This document shows positions 40,835-48,200 of a DNA stretch of 64,000 nucleotides, piece by piece. The notes below the pieces were generated by a model, which saw only the letters and a list, made by a program, of their open reading frames with translations, was not told the DNA's origin and did no database searches. The stretch comes from Rhodocyclaceae bacterium (GTDB lineage: Bacteria > Pseudomonadota > Gammaproteobacteria > Burkholderiales > Rhodocyclaceae). Position 1 is the first letter of the stretch, and the number at the start of each line of letters is the position of its first letter. The stretch is taken from the NCBI GenBank assembly GCA_016702335.1, contig JADJEF010000003.1:186001-250000 (forward strand), in the 5' to 3' direction. Both the position numbers and the translations under genes were made by a program.

Positions 40835-42253
40835 TCAGCGCTTCAGCACCTGCATGGCTTTGAGCAGGTTCATGGCCTGACCGAGCTGGTAATCGTTCTT
40901 GCCACCAAATTCGATGGGTGTCATGTCCAGTTCGTCGTCGGTTTTGCCCTTGGTGCTCTTGCCATTCTTGTCGCTTTCTTTATTGGCGGCGTCAGGTTTG
41001 GCGTTTTCCTTCTTGTCTTCCAGGTGGCGTTCGAGATCTGCCTCGCGCAGTCGTTCGAAGCGGTTGCCATTGGGCGTATCTTCCACCACCACGTCGGGGG
41101 TAATGCCCTTGGCCTGAATCGAGCGGCCCGACGGGGTGAAATAGCGCGCGGTGGTCAGCTTGATGGCTGTGGTGGACGATAAGGGCAGAATTGACTGCAC
41201 CGAGCCCTTGCCGAAGGTTTGTGTACCGACGATCACCGCGCGCTTGTGGTCCTGCAGCGCGCCGGCGACGATCTCCGAGGCCGATGCCGAACCGCCGTTG
41301 ACCAGCACGACCATGGGTACGGTGCGCGCCTGAGCCGGCAACTGTTTGATGAAGTCGCTTTGGCGGGGACGCAGGTAATCATCCTGACGGGTCATATAGC
41401 GACGCTTGGCGTCTTCGGTGCGACCATCGGTCGAGACAACCAGTGTGTCTTCGGGCAGGAAGGCGGCGGCGACGCCTACTGCGCCATTGAGCAAACCACC
41501 GGGGTCGTTGCGCAGGTCAAGGATCAAGCCTTTGAGCGCGACAGCCTTGCCGTCTTTGTCTTTGGTGATCTTGTTCAAGTGATTGACGACATCAGCGGCT
41601 GATTCCTCCTGGAACTGGGTCACGCGCAGATAGCCGTAGCTGTCCTCCAGCGCCTTCGATTTGACGCTTTGCACTTTGATCTTGTCGCGGGTCACAACGA
41701 CGTCAAAAGGCTTGGGCTCGCTCTTGCGCACTACCGTCAGCTTGATCTGGGTCTTGGGCTTGCCGCGCATTTTTTTGACCGCGTCGTTCAGTGTCATGCC
41801 TTTGACCAGCACATCATCAAGCTTGATGATCAGGTCGCCGGCTTTGATGCCGGCTTTCCATGCCGGCGTGTCCTCGATTGGCGACACCACTTTGACGTAG
41901 CCGTCCTCCATGCCCACTTCGATACCCAGCCCGCCGAACTCACCTTGCGTGCTGACCTGGAGGTCCTTGAAGGCATCGGCATCAAGGTAGGCAGAGTGCG
42001 GGTCCAGGTTGGAAATCATGCCGCTGATAGCGTGTGTGATCAGGGTTTTGTCGTCGACCGGTTCGACATAGCCCTGCTTCACCGCATTGAATACGTCGGC
42101 GAGATTGCGCAACTCTTCAACCGGTAGCGAAGAGTTCGAGTCCTTTCCGGCCAAGGCCGAAAAGTTCAGGCTGACCAGCACGCCGGCCACCAGGCCGACG
42201 CCGATCAAACCAAATTGCTTAAAGGTGCTGCGCATGCCGGCATTTGTGCTCAT
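40835..42253 (-). CDS. ctpA: C-terminal processing peptidase (S41)
   Basis: A periplasmic serine protease, about 472 aa. The signal-anchor is FGLIGVGLVAGVLVSL. A PDZ domain follows (GEFGGLGIEVGMEDGYVKV; PAWKAGIKAGDLIIKLD), then the S41 core with the catalytic Ser in VNGGSASASE and the Lys in TFGKGSVQS. A charged Lys/Asp/Ser-rich tail region precedes the end. The start is chosen at the ATG for MSTNAGMRS (42253); a TTG five codons upstream is less likely. It is next to envC, another cell-wall/periplasmic factor. Confidence 0.92.
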   Translation of the reverse strand: MSTNAGMRSTFKQFGLIGVGLVAGVLVSLNFSALAGKDSNSSLPVEELRNLADVFNAVKQGYVEPVDDKTLITHAISGMISNLDPHSAYLDADAFKDLQVSTQGEFGGLGIEVGMEDGYVKVVSPIEDTPAWKAGIKAGDLIIKLDDVLVKGMTLNDAVKKMRGKPKTQIKLTVVRKSEPKPFDVVVTRDKIKVQSVKSKALEDSYGYLRVTQFQEESAADVVNHLNKITKDKDGKAVALKGLILDLRNDPGGLLNGAVGVAAAFLPEDTLVVSTDGRTEDAKRRYMTRQDDYLRPRQSDFIKQLPAQARTVPMVVLVNGGSASASEIVAGALQDHKRAVIVGTQTFGKGSVQSILPLSSTTAIKLTTARYFTPSGRSIQAKGITPDVVVEDTPNGNRFERLREADLERHLEDKKENAKPDAANKESDKNGKSTKGKTDDELDMTPIEFGGKNDYQLGQAMNLLKAMQVLKR

Positions 42254-42328
42254 CGCGAGTGTGACCAAAACGTGGGTTAAGTGGGCTAATCAGGAGCGCT
42301 GGGGTGAGAAGTTCCCTGGGCAAGAAAT

Positions 42329-43666
42329 TCAACGGCGCATCCACTGGATGGGGTCGAAGGCCTGCCCTTGGTAGCGCAGTTCAAAGTATAAGCCGGACTC
42401 ACTGTTACCACCCGAGTTGCCAGCGGTCGCAACGCGCTCTCCGCCCTTGACCGTCTCGCCGACCTGGCGCAGCAACGACTGGTTGAAGGCGTATATCGAC
42501 AGAAAGTCGTCGCCGTGATCGACAATGAGCAGGTTGCCGAAACCGCGTAACCAGTCTGAAAAAACGACCGTGCCGTTGGCTACAGTACGGATCTCGGTGC
42601 CCTCGCTGGCCCTGATGAACAGACCCTTCCAGACACCGCCGCCACCGCCGGCGCCTTCTTCGCGCCGCTTCCCGAAGCGCCCGGCAATCGTGCCAGCAAC
42701 GGGTAGGGTGAGTTGCCCGCGCAACTTGCCGAAGGCCCCGGCTACGTTTCCTGGGTCGCTGTTGGGCACGCTGACGATGGCTTTTCCCGAAGATTTGCCT
42801 GATTTCGCCGTCTTGCCAGCGCCGACTTGCGAATTTTTCGGGCGCTTCTGGCTGGCAGCACCTCTTTGGCGACCGGCAATCTTGCTCAGCCCCTCAATCA
42901 GGCGCGTCATGCGTAGTTCGTCGCGCTGCAATGCGCCAATCTCTTTGCGCTGGCTGCGAACCTTGCCGGCGATTTTTTCCAGCAGGGCGCTGCGCCGCTG
43001 TTGCTCACTGAGCAGTTGGGCGTGCTGGTTCTGGTGTGCGGTTTCGATGTCACGAATTTGCATTTCCCGATGGCGAACATCCTCGCGCAAGGTGCGCTTT
43101 TGCTCGGCAACGCCGCGCAGTTCCTTGGTCAGCCCGGCTTTGGCGACCGACAGGCGCGTCAGAAAGTAGCGGTCGCGTGCTGCCTGATTCGGGTCCTTGC
43201 CCGCCAACAGCAGACGCAAGGCATCGGAGTCGCCACCGACAAACTGCCGATTGAGCAGGCGCGCGAGCTGCGCTTGCTCAACGGCGGTGCTTTGATCCAG
43301 TGCGCGGATCTGTCGATCAAGGGCGAGTAACTCTGCGCTCAGTGTCTGCCGGCTTTCGCTCAGTTCGTTGAGTCGGCGGGCCGCGACCGAAATGGCGACC
43401 TCGCCTTCGCGCAATTGATCGGCCACCTCGCTGCGGCTTTCCTCGGCCTTGCCCAGTTCGCCGCGCAGACTGTCGATGCGGGCGCGCAGGCCGCTCAGCT
43501 CGTCTTTTCTGAGCTCAAGCCTGGTGGCCGCATCGGTCAGAGGGGCAAATGAAAACAGGCCCACGGCTCCGGCCAGGAGCGCGAGCCTGACGCGCAGCAA
43601 TAACGGCAAACTCAGCTCAGGCTTTCGCCTTGCCCTGATTGGCCACGGCCTGCAGGGCGGCGGCAA
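42329..43666 (-). CDS. envC: Murein hydrolase activator EnvC-like (LytM/M23 domain)
   Basis: A periplasmic coiled-coil/LytM protein that activates amidases during cell division. A signal peptide (LALLAGAVGLFSFAPL) is followed by long coiled coils (about residues 50-270) and a degenerate M23 domain near the end (GLFIRASEGTEIRTVANG, LLIVDHGDDFLSIYAF). The N-terminus overlaps gpmA by 50 bp if the first start is used, so a later TTG close to the signal peptide is possible. The repeat copy at 42804-42832 lies in the linker before the M23 domain and is translated as NSQVGAGKTAK. Confidence 0.87.
   Translation of the reverse strand: MPPPCRPWPIRARRKPELSLPLLLRVRLALLAGAVGLFSFAPLTDAATRLELRKDELSGLRARIDSLRGELGKAEESRSEVADQLREGEVAISVAARRLNELSESRQTLSAELLALDRQIRALDQSTAVEQAQLARLLNRQFVGGDSDALRLLLAGKDPNQAARDRYFLTRLSVAKAGLTKELRGVAEQKRTLREDVRHREMQIRDIETAHQNQHAQLLSEQQRRSALLEKIAGKVRSQRKEIGALQRDELRMTRLIEGLSKIAGRQRGAASQKRPKNSQVGAGKTAKSGKSSGKAIVSVPNSDPGNVAGAFGKLRGQLTLPVAGTIAGRFGKRREEGAGGGGGVWKGLFIRASEGTEIRTVANGTVVFSDWLRGFGNLLIVDHGDDFLSIYAFNQSLLRQVGETVKGGERVATAGNSGGNSESGLYFELRYQGQAFDPIQWMRR
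42804..42832 (+). repeat. 29-bp dispersed repeat inside envC
   Basis: TTCGCC + GTCTTG + CCAGCGCCGACTTGCGA, two differences from the family form. On the minus strand it is translated as SQVGAGKTA in the basic linker before the LytM domain. Confidence 0.9.
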
Positions 43667-44372
43667 TCGCTTCCGGGTCGCCCAGGTAATAGTGCTTGAT
43701 CGGCTTCAGATCGGCATCCAGTTCATACACCAGCGGTTGTGCGGTAGGAATATTGAGGCCGACGATCGCGTCGTCAGATACGTTGTCCAGGTACTTGATC
43801 ATGGCGCGGATACTGTTGCCATGCGCGGCGATGAGCACCTGCTTGCCCGACTTGATGGTCGGCGCAATGGTGTCGTTCCAGAAGGGCAGGACGCGGGCCA
43901 CCGTATCCTTCAGGCATTCCGTGCGTGGCAGGTCGGTGGCCGAGAGGCCGGCATAGCGGGGATTTCGGTTCTGCGCCAGCAAGCGCTCGTCATTTACATC
44001 CAGCTCGGGTGGCGGGGTGTCATAGGCGCGACGCCAGATCAGCACCTGGGCATCGCCAAACTTGGCCGCCGTCTCGGCCTTGTCCAGGCCCTGGAGCGCG
44101 CCGTAGTGCCGTTCGTTCAGGCGCCAGGAGTGCTGCACGGGAATCCACAGGCGGTCCATTTCTTCCAGCACCGTCCATAGCGTCTTGATGGCCCGGCTCA
44201 GTACCGAGGTGTAGGCAATGTCGAAGCTATAACCCTGCGCGGCCAGCAGCTGTCCGGCGGCCTTGGCTTCACCCAGGCCTTTGGCGGTCAGGCCGACATC
44301 GGTCCAGCCGGTAAAGCGGTTTTCCTGATTCCAGACGGATTCGCCATGGCGCATAAAGACAATTTTGTACAT
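43617..44372 (-). CDS. gpmA: 2,3-bisphosphoglycerate-dependent phosphoglycerate mutase
   Basis: Glycolytic interconversion of 3- and 2-phosphoglycerate. The 251-aa protein opens MYKIVFMRHGESVWNQENRF with the catalytic RHG, followed by WTDVGL, RLNERHYGALQGLDK and AAHGNSIRAM. The start at 44372 is fixed by this opening; upstream residues in the open frame are not family-like. The divergent ArsR-family gene lies 100 bp away. Between them is TATAAT at 44421-44426. Confidence 0.95.
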   Translation of the reverse strand: MYKIVFMRHGESVWNQENRFTGWTDVGLTAKGLGEAKAAGQLLAAQGYSFDIAYTSVLSRAIKTLWTVLEEMDRLWIPVQHSWRLNERHYGALQGLDKAETAAKFGDAQVLIWRRAYDTPPPELDVNDERLLAQNRNPRYAGLSATDLPRTECLKDTVARVLPFWNDTIAPTIKSGKQVLIAAHGNSIRAMIKYLDNVSDDAIVGLNIPTAQPLVYELDADLKPIKHYYLGDPEAIAAALQAVANQGKAKA

Positions 44373-44420
44373 GTGGGAGTTCCTGGATGAAGGGCTGAGC
44401 CCCGAAAGGGAAGGGAATTC

Positions 44421-44426
44421 TATAAT
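44421..44426 (+). promoter_or_regulatory. Possible -10 box for the ArsR-family gene
   Basis: A perfect TATAAT lies 46 bp upstream of the ATG at 44473, within an AT-richer patch of a GC-rich spacer. No good -35 hexamer at 17-bp spacing is seen, so this is only a candidate. Confidence 0.4.
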
Positions 44427-44472
44427 AGGGGCTGATTTTCTCTTTCCGGCCGCCCGGATTTGCACGTCGCCG

Positions 44473-44799
44473 ATGAATCCAGCCCTGACCAACCTGATCG
44501 AACACCAGGAACAGATTGAAACCGCCGCACGGGCGCTCAAGGCGATTTCTCACCCGCTGCGCTTGAAGATTCTTTGTGTTCTGGGGCCGGACGAGGTCTG
44601 TGTGCAAGACATTGTTGAGGCCGTCGGTACCTCGCAAAGCAATATCTCCCAACACTTGGGTATCTTGCGAGACAAAGGCGTACTGCAGACGCGCAAAGAT
44701 GCCAACCGGGTTTTTTATCGCGTCGCCGATCAGCGCACTCTGCAACTCGTGATCATGATGCGCGAGGTGTTTTGTGGCGTGCCAGCGGAAGCGCATTGA
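44473..44799 (+). CDS. ArsR-family HTH transcriptional regulator
   Basis: A winged-helix regulator of 108 aa. The DNA-binding core is ISHPLRLKILCVLG, then DIVEAVGTSQSNISQHLGIL for the recognition region and GVLQTRKDANRVFYRV for the wing. Only one Cys is in the helix region (LKILCVLG), so a metal-sensing CxC site is not evident. The start at 44473 begins the domain. It is followed by a rhodanese and a glutaredoxin gene, so it may respond to sulfur or redox status. That is inference from position. Confidence 0.88.
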   Translation: MNPALTNLIEHQEQIETAARALKAISHPLRLKILCVLGPDEVCVQDIVEAVGTSQSNISQHLGILRDKGVLQTRKDANRVFYRVADQRTLQLVIMMREVFCGVPAEAH

Positions 44800-44823
44800 C
44801 CTTTTCTTCATTGGAGCCTGACT

Positions 44824-45237
44824 GTGTTTATTGAGTTTGTGCAGCAAAACATTATTTGGGTGCTTGTCGCCCTGATCTCCGGCACCATGCTGATTTGGCC
44901 ACTATTCGTGCGTGACAAGAGCGCGCTGACACCCGCCCAGGCCACGACGATGATCAATCGCGAAGACGCCGTGGTGCTCGACGTGCGTGAAACCGGAGAG
45001 TTCGGCACTGGCCACATTGTGGGGGCCCGGCACATTACGTTGGCCCAGCTTGGCTCGCGCCTTTCCGAAATCGAAAAATTCAAGGCCCGCCCCATCATTG
45101 TCTGCTGCGCCCGCGGCCAGCGTTCGGCGGGTGCCTGCACTCAGTTGAAAAAGGCGGGTTTCGAGCGCGCCTATAGCCTCGCGGGCGGTCTTGATGCCTG
45201 GCTTGGGGCAAGCCTTCCAGTCACCACGAAAGGGTAA
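44824..45237 (+). CDS. Membrane-anchored rhodanese-like protein
   Basis: A 137-aa sulfurtransferase-type protein. It has an N-terminal membrane helix (IIWVLVALISGTMLIWPLF) and a rhodanese domain. The active-site cysteine loop is VCCARGQRSAGA, and the family's VVLDVRETGEF and AYSLAGGLDAW are present. The start is GTG at 44824. It is the first of a conserved trio with grxC and secB downstream. Confidence 0.9.
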   Translation: MFIEFVQQNIIWVLVALISGTMLIWPLFVRDKSALTPAQATTMINREDAVVLDVRETGEFGTGHIVGARHITLAQLGSRLSEIEKFKARPIIVCCARGQRSAGACTQLKKAGFERAYSLAGGLDAWLGASLPVTTKG

Positions 45238-45242
45238 ATCTC

Positions 45243-45506
45243 ATGGCCAAGGTGCTCATGTATTCCAGCTCGGTATGCCCGTTCTGCGTGCGTGCCGAGC
45301 AGTTGCTGGTGCGCAAGGGCGTTACCGACATTGAAAAAGTACGCATTGATACCGATCCGGCCCGGCGCGACGAGATGATGGAACGTACCGGCCGGCGTAC
45401 GGTGCCGCAGATTTATATCGGGCAGACCCATGTCGGCGGCTGTGACGAACTGTATGCCCTTGAGCAGCAGGGCCGCCTGGACACGTTGTTGCAAGCCGCT
45501 TCGTAG
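45243..45506 (+). CDS. grxC: Glutaredoxin 3
   Basis: An 87-aa glutathione-dependent disulfide reductase. The active site CPFC lies in MYSSSVCPFCVRAEQLL, and the glutathione-binding TVPQIYIG and VGGCDEL are conserved. It starts 6 bp after the rhodanese stop. The order rhodanese-grxC-secB is common in proteobacteria. Confidence 0.95.
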   Translation: MAKVLMYSSSVCPFCVRAEQLLVRKGVTDIEKVRIDTDPARRDEMMERTGRRTVPQIYIGQTHVGGCDELYALEQQGRLDTLLQAAS

Positions 45507-45520
45507 TTTTCATCACCGGC

Positions 45521-45547
45521 TTGCCGATGGCTGCGACTGGTTAGAAT
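45521..45547 (+). promoter_or_regulatory. Weak candidate promoter upstream of secB
   Basis: TTGCCG (45521-45526) and TAGAAT (45542-45547) resemble -35 and -10 boxes but are separated by only 15 bp. It sits about 52 bp upstream of the secB ATG. Tentative. Confidence 0.3.
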
Positions 45548-45598
45548 CGCGCCCGGTTTGAAATTCCCCACTTCCTTTCAACGTTTTGGTACATCACG

Positions 45599-46072
45599 AT
45601 GAGCGAACAGCAAGAGCAAGCCCACTTCAGCATTGAAAAACTATACGTGCAGGACATTTCGCTGGAGGTGCCCAACGCCCCGCAGGTCTATCTCGAGCGT
45701 GAAGCGCCCGAGATCGAGTTGCAGTTGCAAACCGGTTCCAAGGCACTCGATGATGGTCTTTTTGAATCACGTTTGACTGTCACCGTCACCGCCAAGCGTG
45801 GCGATATGACCTATTTTCTGGTCGAGGTCGTACAGGGCGGCATCTTTCAGATTCGCAATGTCGCCGAAGAAAATCTCGGCCCCATTCTTGGCGTGGGCTG
45901 CCCCAACATTCTTTTCCCTTACGCCCGCGAAGTGGTGTCGGATGCGGTCAATCGCGCCGGGTTCCCGCCGGTGATTCTGGCACCGGTGAACTTCGAGGCG
46001 CTGTTCATGCAGCGTCAGCAGGAAGCGGCTGAGCAGGGTGAGCAGCGCCCCCCCGAAGCCCCGCTGCAGTAA
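45599..46072 (+). CDS. secB: Protein-export chaperone SecB
   Basis: A 157-aa tetrameric chaperone that holds preproteins for SecA. It shows the family sequence FSIEKLYVQDISLEVPNAP, VEVVQGGIF and GVGCPNILFPYARE. It has an acidic and Gln/Glu/Pro-rich C-terminal tail (EQGEQRPPEAPLQ). Start 45599. It is followed by an SH3-domain gene two bases later, implying one transcript. Confidence 0.96.
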   Translation: MSEQQEQAHFSIEKLYVQDISLEVPNAPQVYLEREAPEIELQLQTGSKALDDGLFESRLTVTVTAKRGDMTYFLVEVVQGGIFQIRNVAEENLGPILGVGCPNILFPYAREVVSDAVNRAGFPPVILAPVNFEALFMQRQQEAAEQGEQRPPEAPLQ

Positions 46073-46074
46073 CA

Positions 46075-46563
46075 ATGACGCCTTGTTCTTGCGATCAGGG
46101 TCTGGTCCGCAACTCGGCGCTGGCAGCACGGCGATTTCTTGCCGTGCTGGCGTTAAGCCTGCTTGCGGTACCGGCCTGGGCTATCGACTATCTGTCGGCG
46201 GGTGAAACCGCCGTTATTTTCGACGCGCCTTCAAACAAGGCCAAGCCCCAGCGAATTATTGCCCGTGGTACCCCGGCAGAGCGGGTGGTGGTGGTCGGTG
46301 CGTGGGTCAAGATACGCGATCCCAAAGGCGGGCTGGGCTGGGTCGAAAAAGCCCAGTTGGCCGAGCAACGCACCGTGATGGTTCGTCAGAGCGGCCGTGC
46401 GCAAGTGCGCAGCGACGCCAGCGAGTCGGCGACCATGGTCTTCGAGGCGGAACCGGATGTGCTGCTGGAGCTCATTGAAGCTGGCCCCGCTGGCTGGGCC
46501 AGAGTTCGCCATGCCGATGGCCAAAGCGGTTTTGTAAAGGCCGCACAAGTCTGGGGTTTGTAG
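46075..46563 (+). CDS. Exported SH3-like domain protein
   Basis: A 162-aa protein with a signal peptide (ALSLLAVPAWAIDYLSAGE; cleavage after WA) and two bacterial SH3 domains in tandem. The domains run about residues 40-100 (AVIFDAPSNKAK to WVKIRDPKGGLGWVEKAQL) and 100-160 (QSGRAQVRSDASES to GWARVRHADGQSGFVKAAQ). Such proteins often help in cell-wall binding or envelope processes. The N-terminus (VRNSALAARRF) is encoded by a dispersed repeat copy. The same copy forms a perfect 9-bp hairpin with its 3' flank (46124-46149). Confidence 0.85.
   Translation: MTPCSCDQGLVRNSALAARRFLAVLALSLLAVPAWAIDYLSAGETAVIFDAPSNKAKPQRIIARGTPAERVVVVGAWVKIRDPKGGLGWVEKAQLAEQRTVMVRQSGRAQVRSDASESATMVFEAEPDVLLELIEAGPAGWARVRHADGQSGFVKAAQVWGL
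46107..46135 (-). repeat. 29-bp dispersed repeat in the signal-peptide region of the SH3 gene
   Basis: Minus-strand form ATCGCC + GTGCTG + CCAGCGCCGAGTTGCGG (one change in the core). Translated on the plus strand as VRNSALAARRF, the basic n-region of the signal peptide. Confidence 0.9.
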
Positions 46564-46639
46564 CACAATAGTCCTGACGCCGGCCTCGCTGCGGGCGCAC
46601 GAAACGAATAATTCCAATAATTCGGACGGAGGACTTGCG

Positions 46640-47623
46640 ATGCAGATTGCCGTATTGGGTGCCGGTGCGTGGGGCACGGCACTTGCCATATCGTTTGCCG
46701 GCAAGCACCAGGTGCGCATGTGGGCGCGGGACAAGGCGCAGGCCGAAGCCATGGCGCAGGAACGCTGCAATTCGCGTTATCTGCGCGATTGTCCGTTTCC
46801 TGACAGCCTGACCCCGACCAGTGATTTTTCCGCGGCCGTCGCCGGGGCGGATCTGATCATCGTTGCCGCCCCGCTGTCGGGGTTGCGCGCAACGCTCGAG
46901 TTGCTGCGCGACAACGCCATCGACGTGCCGTTTTTGTGGGTCTGCAAAGGTCTGGAAAAGGGCACGGGGATGCTGCCGCATCAAGTGGTCAAGGCCGTGC
47001 TGGGCGAGCGCAAATGCGGTGTGCTGACCGGGCCGAGTTTTGCCGACGAACTGGCCCGCAATCTGCCGACCTTGGTCACCATTGCCTCCAGCGATGCCGA
47101 TTTCGCCTTGCACTGCGCCGAAAACCTGCGCAGCAAGTATTTGCGCATTTACGCCAGCGCCGATGTGGTGGGGGCCGAGATCGGTGGCGCGGTAAAGAAC
47201 GTGCTGGCCATTGCCACCGGGATTTCCGACGGCATGGGTTTGGGGCTCAATGCGCGTGCGGCGCTGCTGACGCGTGGTCTGGTCGAGGTGCGTCGGTTTG
47301 GCGTGGCCATGGGCGGCAAAGACAGCACTTTCATGGGCCTTTCCGGCATGGGCGATCTCATTCTGACCGCGACCGGCGATCTGTCGCGGAACCGTCGCGT
47401 CGGCATGTTGCTTGCCACCGGCAAGCCGCTGGAACAGATCACCCGCGAGCTTGGTCACGTCGCCGAAGGGGTGCCGGCAGCGCGTGAGGTGCAACGGCGG
47501 GCCAAGGATTTGGGTATTGATGTCCCCATCATCGATTTCGTTTGCAGTGTGCTCGATGGCGCGATCACCCCGCAAGAGGGGGTGGTGCTGCTGATGGCGC
47601 GCGATATCGGGTTCGAAACCTAG
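46640..47623 (+). CDS. gpsA: Glycerol-3-phosphate dehydrogenase [NAD(P)+]
   Basis: Makes sn-glycerol 3-phosphate for phospholipids. The 327-aa protein has the Rossmann start VLGAGAWGTALAI and the later conserved AVLGERKCGVLTGPSFADEL, GGAVKNVLAIATGISDG (catalytic lysine) and GLSGMGDLILTATGDLSRNR. GGAGG precedes ATG 46640. It is the last of the conserved rhodanese-grxC-secB-SH3-gpsA group and converges with trmL. Confidence 0.95.
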   Translation: MQIAVLGAGAWGTALAISFAGKHQVRMWARDKAQAEAMAQERCNSRYLRDCPFPDSLTPTSDFSAAVAGADLIIVAAPLSGLRATLELLRDNAIDVPFLWVCKGLEKGTGMLPHQVVKAVLGERKCGVLTGPSFADELARNLPTLVTIASSDADFALHCAENLRSKYLRIYASADVVGAEIGGAVKNVLAIATGISDGMGLGLNARAALLTRGLVEVRRFGVAMGGKDSTFMGLSGMGDLILTATGDLSRNRRVGMLLATGKPLEQITRELGHVAEGVPAAREVQRRAKDLGIDVPIIDFVCSVLDGAITPQEGVVLLMARDIGFET

Positions 47624-47668
47624 CCCCGGGCGTCGGCGCGCCCAGGGCCGGCGGGGCCGCTGCGCCCC

Positions 47669-48139
47669 TTACGCTGCGCCATCGAAGCCGCGCTGACGCC
47701 AGGCTTCATAGACGGTGACCGCTACGGTGTTGGAAAGGTTGATGCTGCGATTGCCGGGCATCATGGGCAACCGCAGGCGTTGTTCCGGCGCAAACTCTGC
47801 CAGTACAGCGGGCGGCAAGCCGCTGGTTTCACAGCCAAAGATCAGGGCCAAGTCAGCATCCGTCCGCAAGTCGGCGCTGGTAGGGCGGCGATGGCCCTTG
47901 GTGGTCAGCGCGAACCGGCGCGCCGTGCCCAGCGCCCGCTTGCAGGCTTCCCAGTCCGGGTGGATTTTGACCGGCGCCAACTCGGCGTAGTCCATCCCGG
48001 CGCGACGCAGGCGGTAGGCCGACAGTTCAAAGCCCAGCGGTTCGACCAGATGCAAGCTCGCCCCGGTGTTGGCGCACAAGCGAATGACGTTGCCGGTATT
48101 GGGCGGTATTTCGGGATGTATTAAGACAACATGGATCAT
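47669..48139 (-). CDS. trmL: tRNA (cytidine(34)-2'-O)-methyltransferase
   Basis: A SpoU-type methyltransferase of 156 aa. It has the knot-fold motifs IHPEIPPNTGNVIRLCANTG, IFGCETSGLP and the C-terminal IPM-like LPMMPGNRSINLSNTVAVTVYEAW. It modifies the wobble base of certain tRNA-Leu. A dispersed repeat copy (47864-47892) encodes HRRPTSADLRTD in the loop before the GCETSGLP motif, where relatives have a divergent loop of similar length. Confidence 0.94.
   Translation of the reverse strand: MIHVVLIHPEIPPNTGNVIRLCANTGASLHLVEPLGFELSAYRLRRAGMDYAELAPVKIHPDWEACKRALGTARRFALTTKGHRRPTSADLRTDADLALIFGCETSGLPPAVLAEFAPEQRLRLPMMPGNRSINLSNTVAVTVYEAWRQRGFDGAA
47864..47892 (-). repeat. 29-bp dispersed repeat inside trmL
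   Basis: Minus-strand form ATCGCC + GCCCTA + CCAGCGCCGACTTGCGG. Translated as RRPTSADLR. This is the only copy seen read in this frame. Confidence 0.9.
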
Positions 48140-48200
48140 GGCGCGTGAGGTAATAATGCGCTAACTTGGCAGCGGTTTTTTGGAAAGGACGCAGTAGCTC

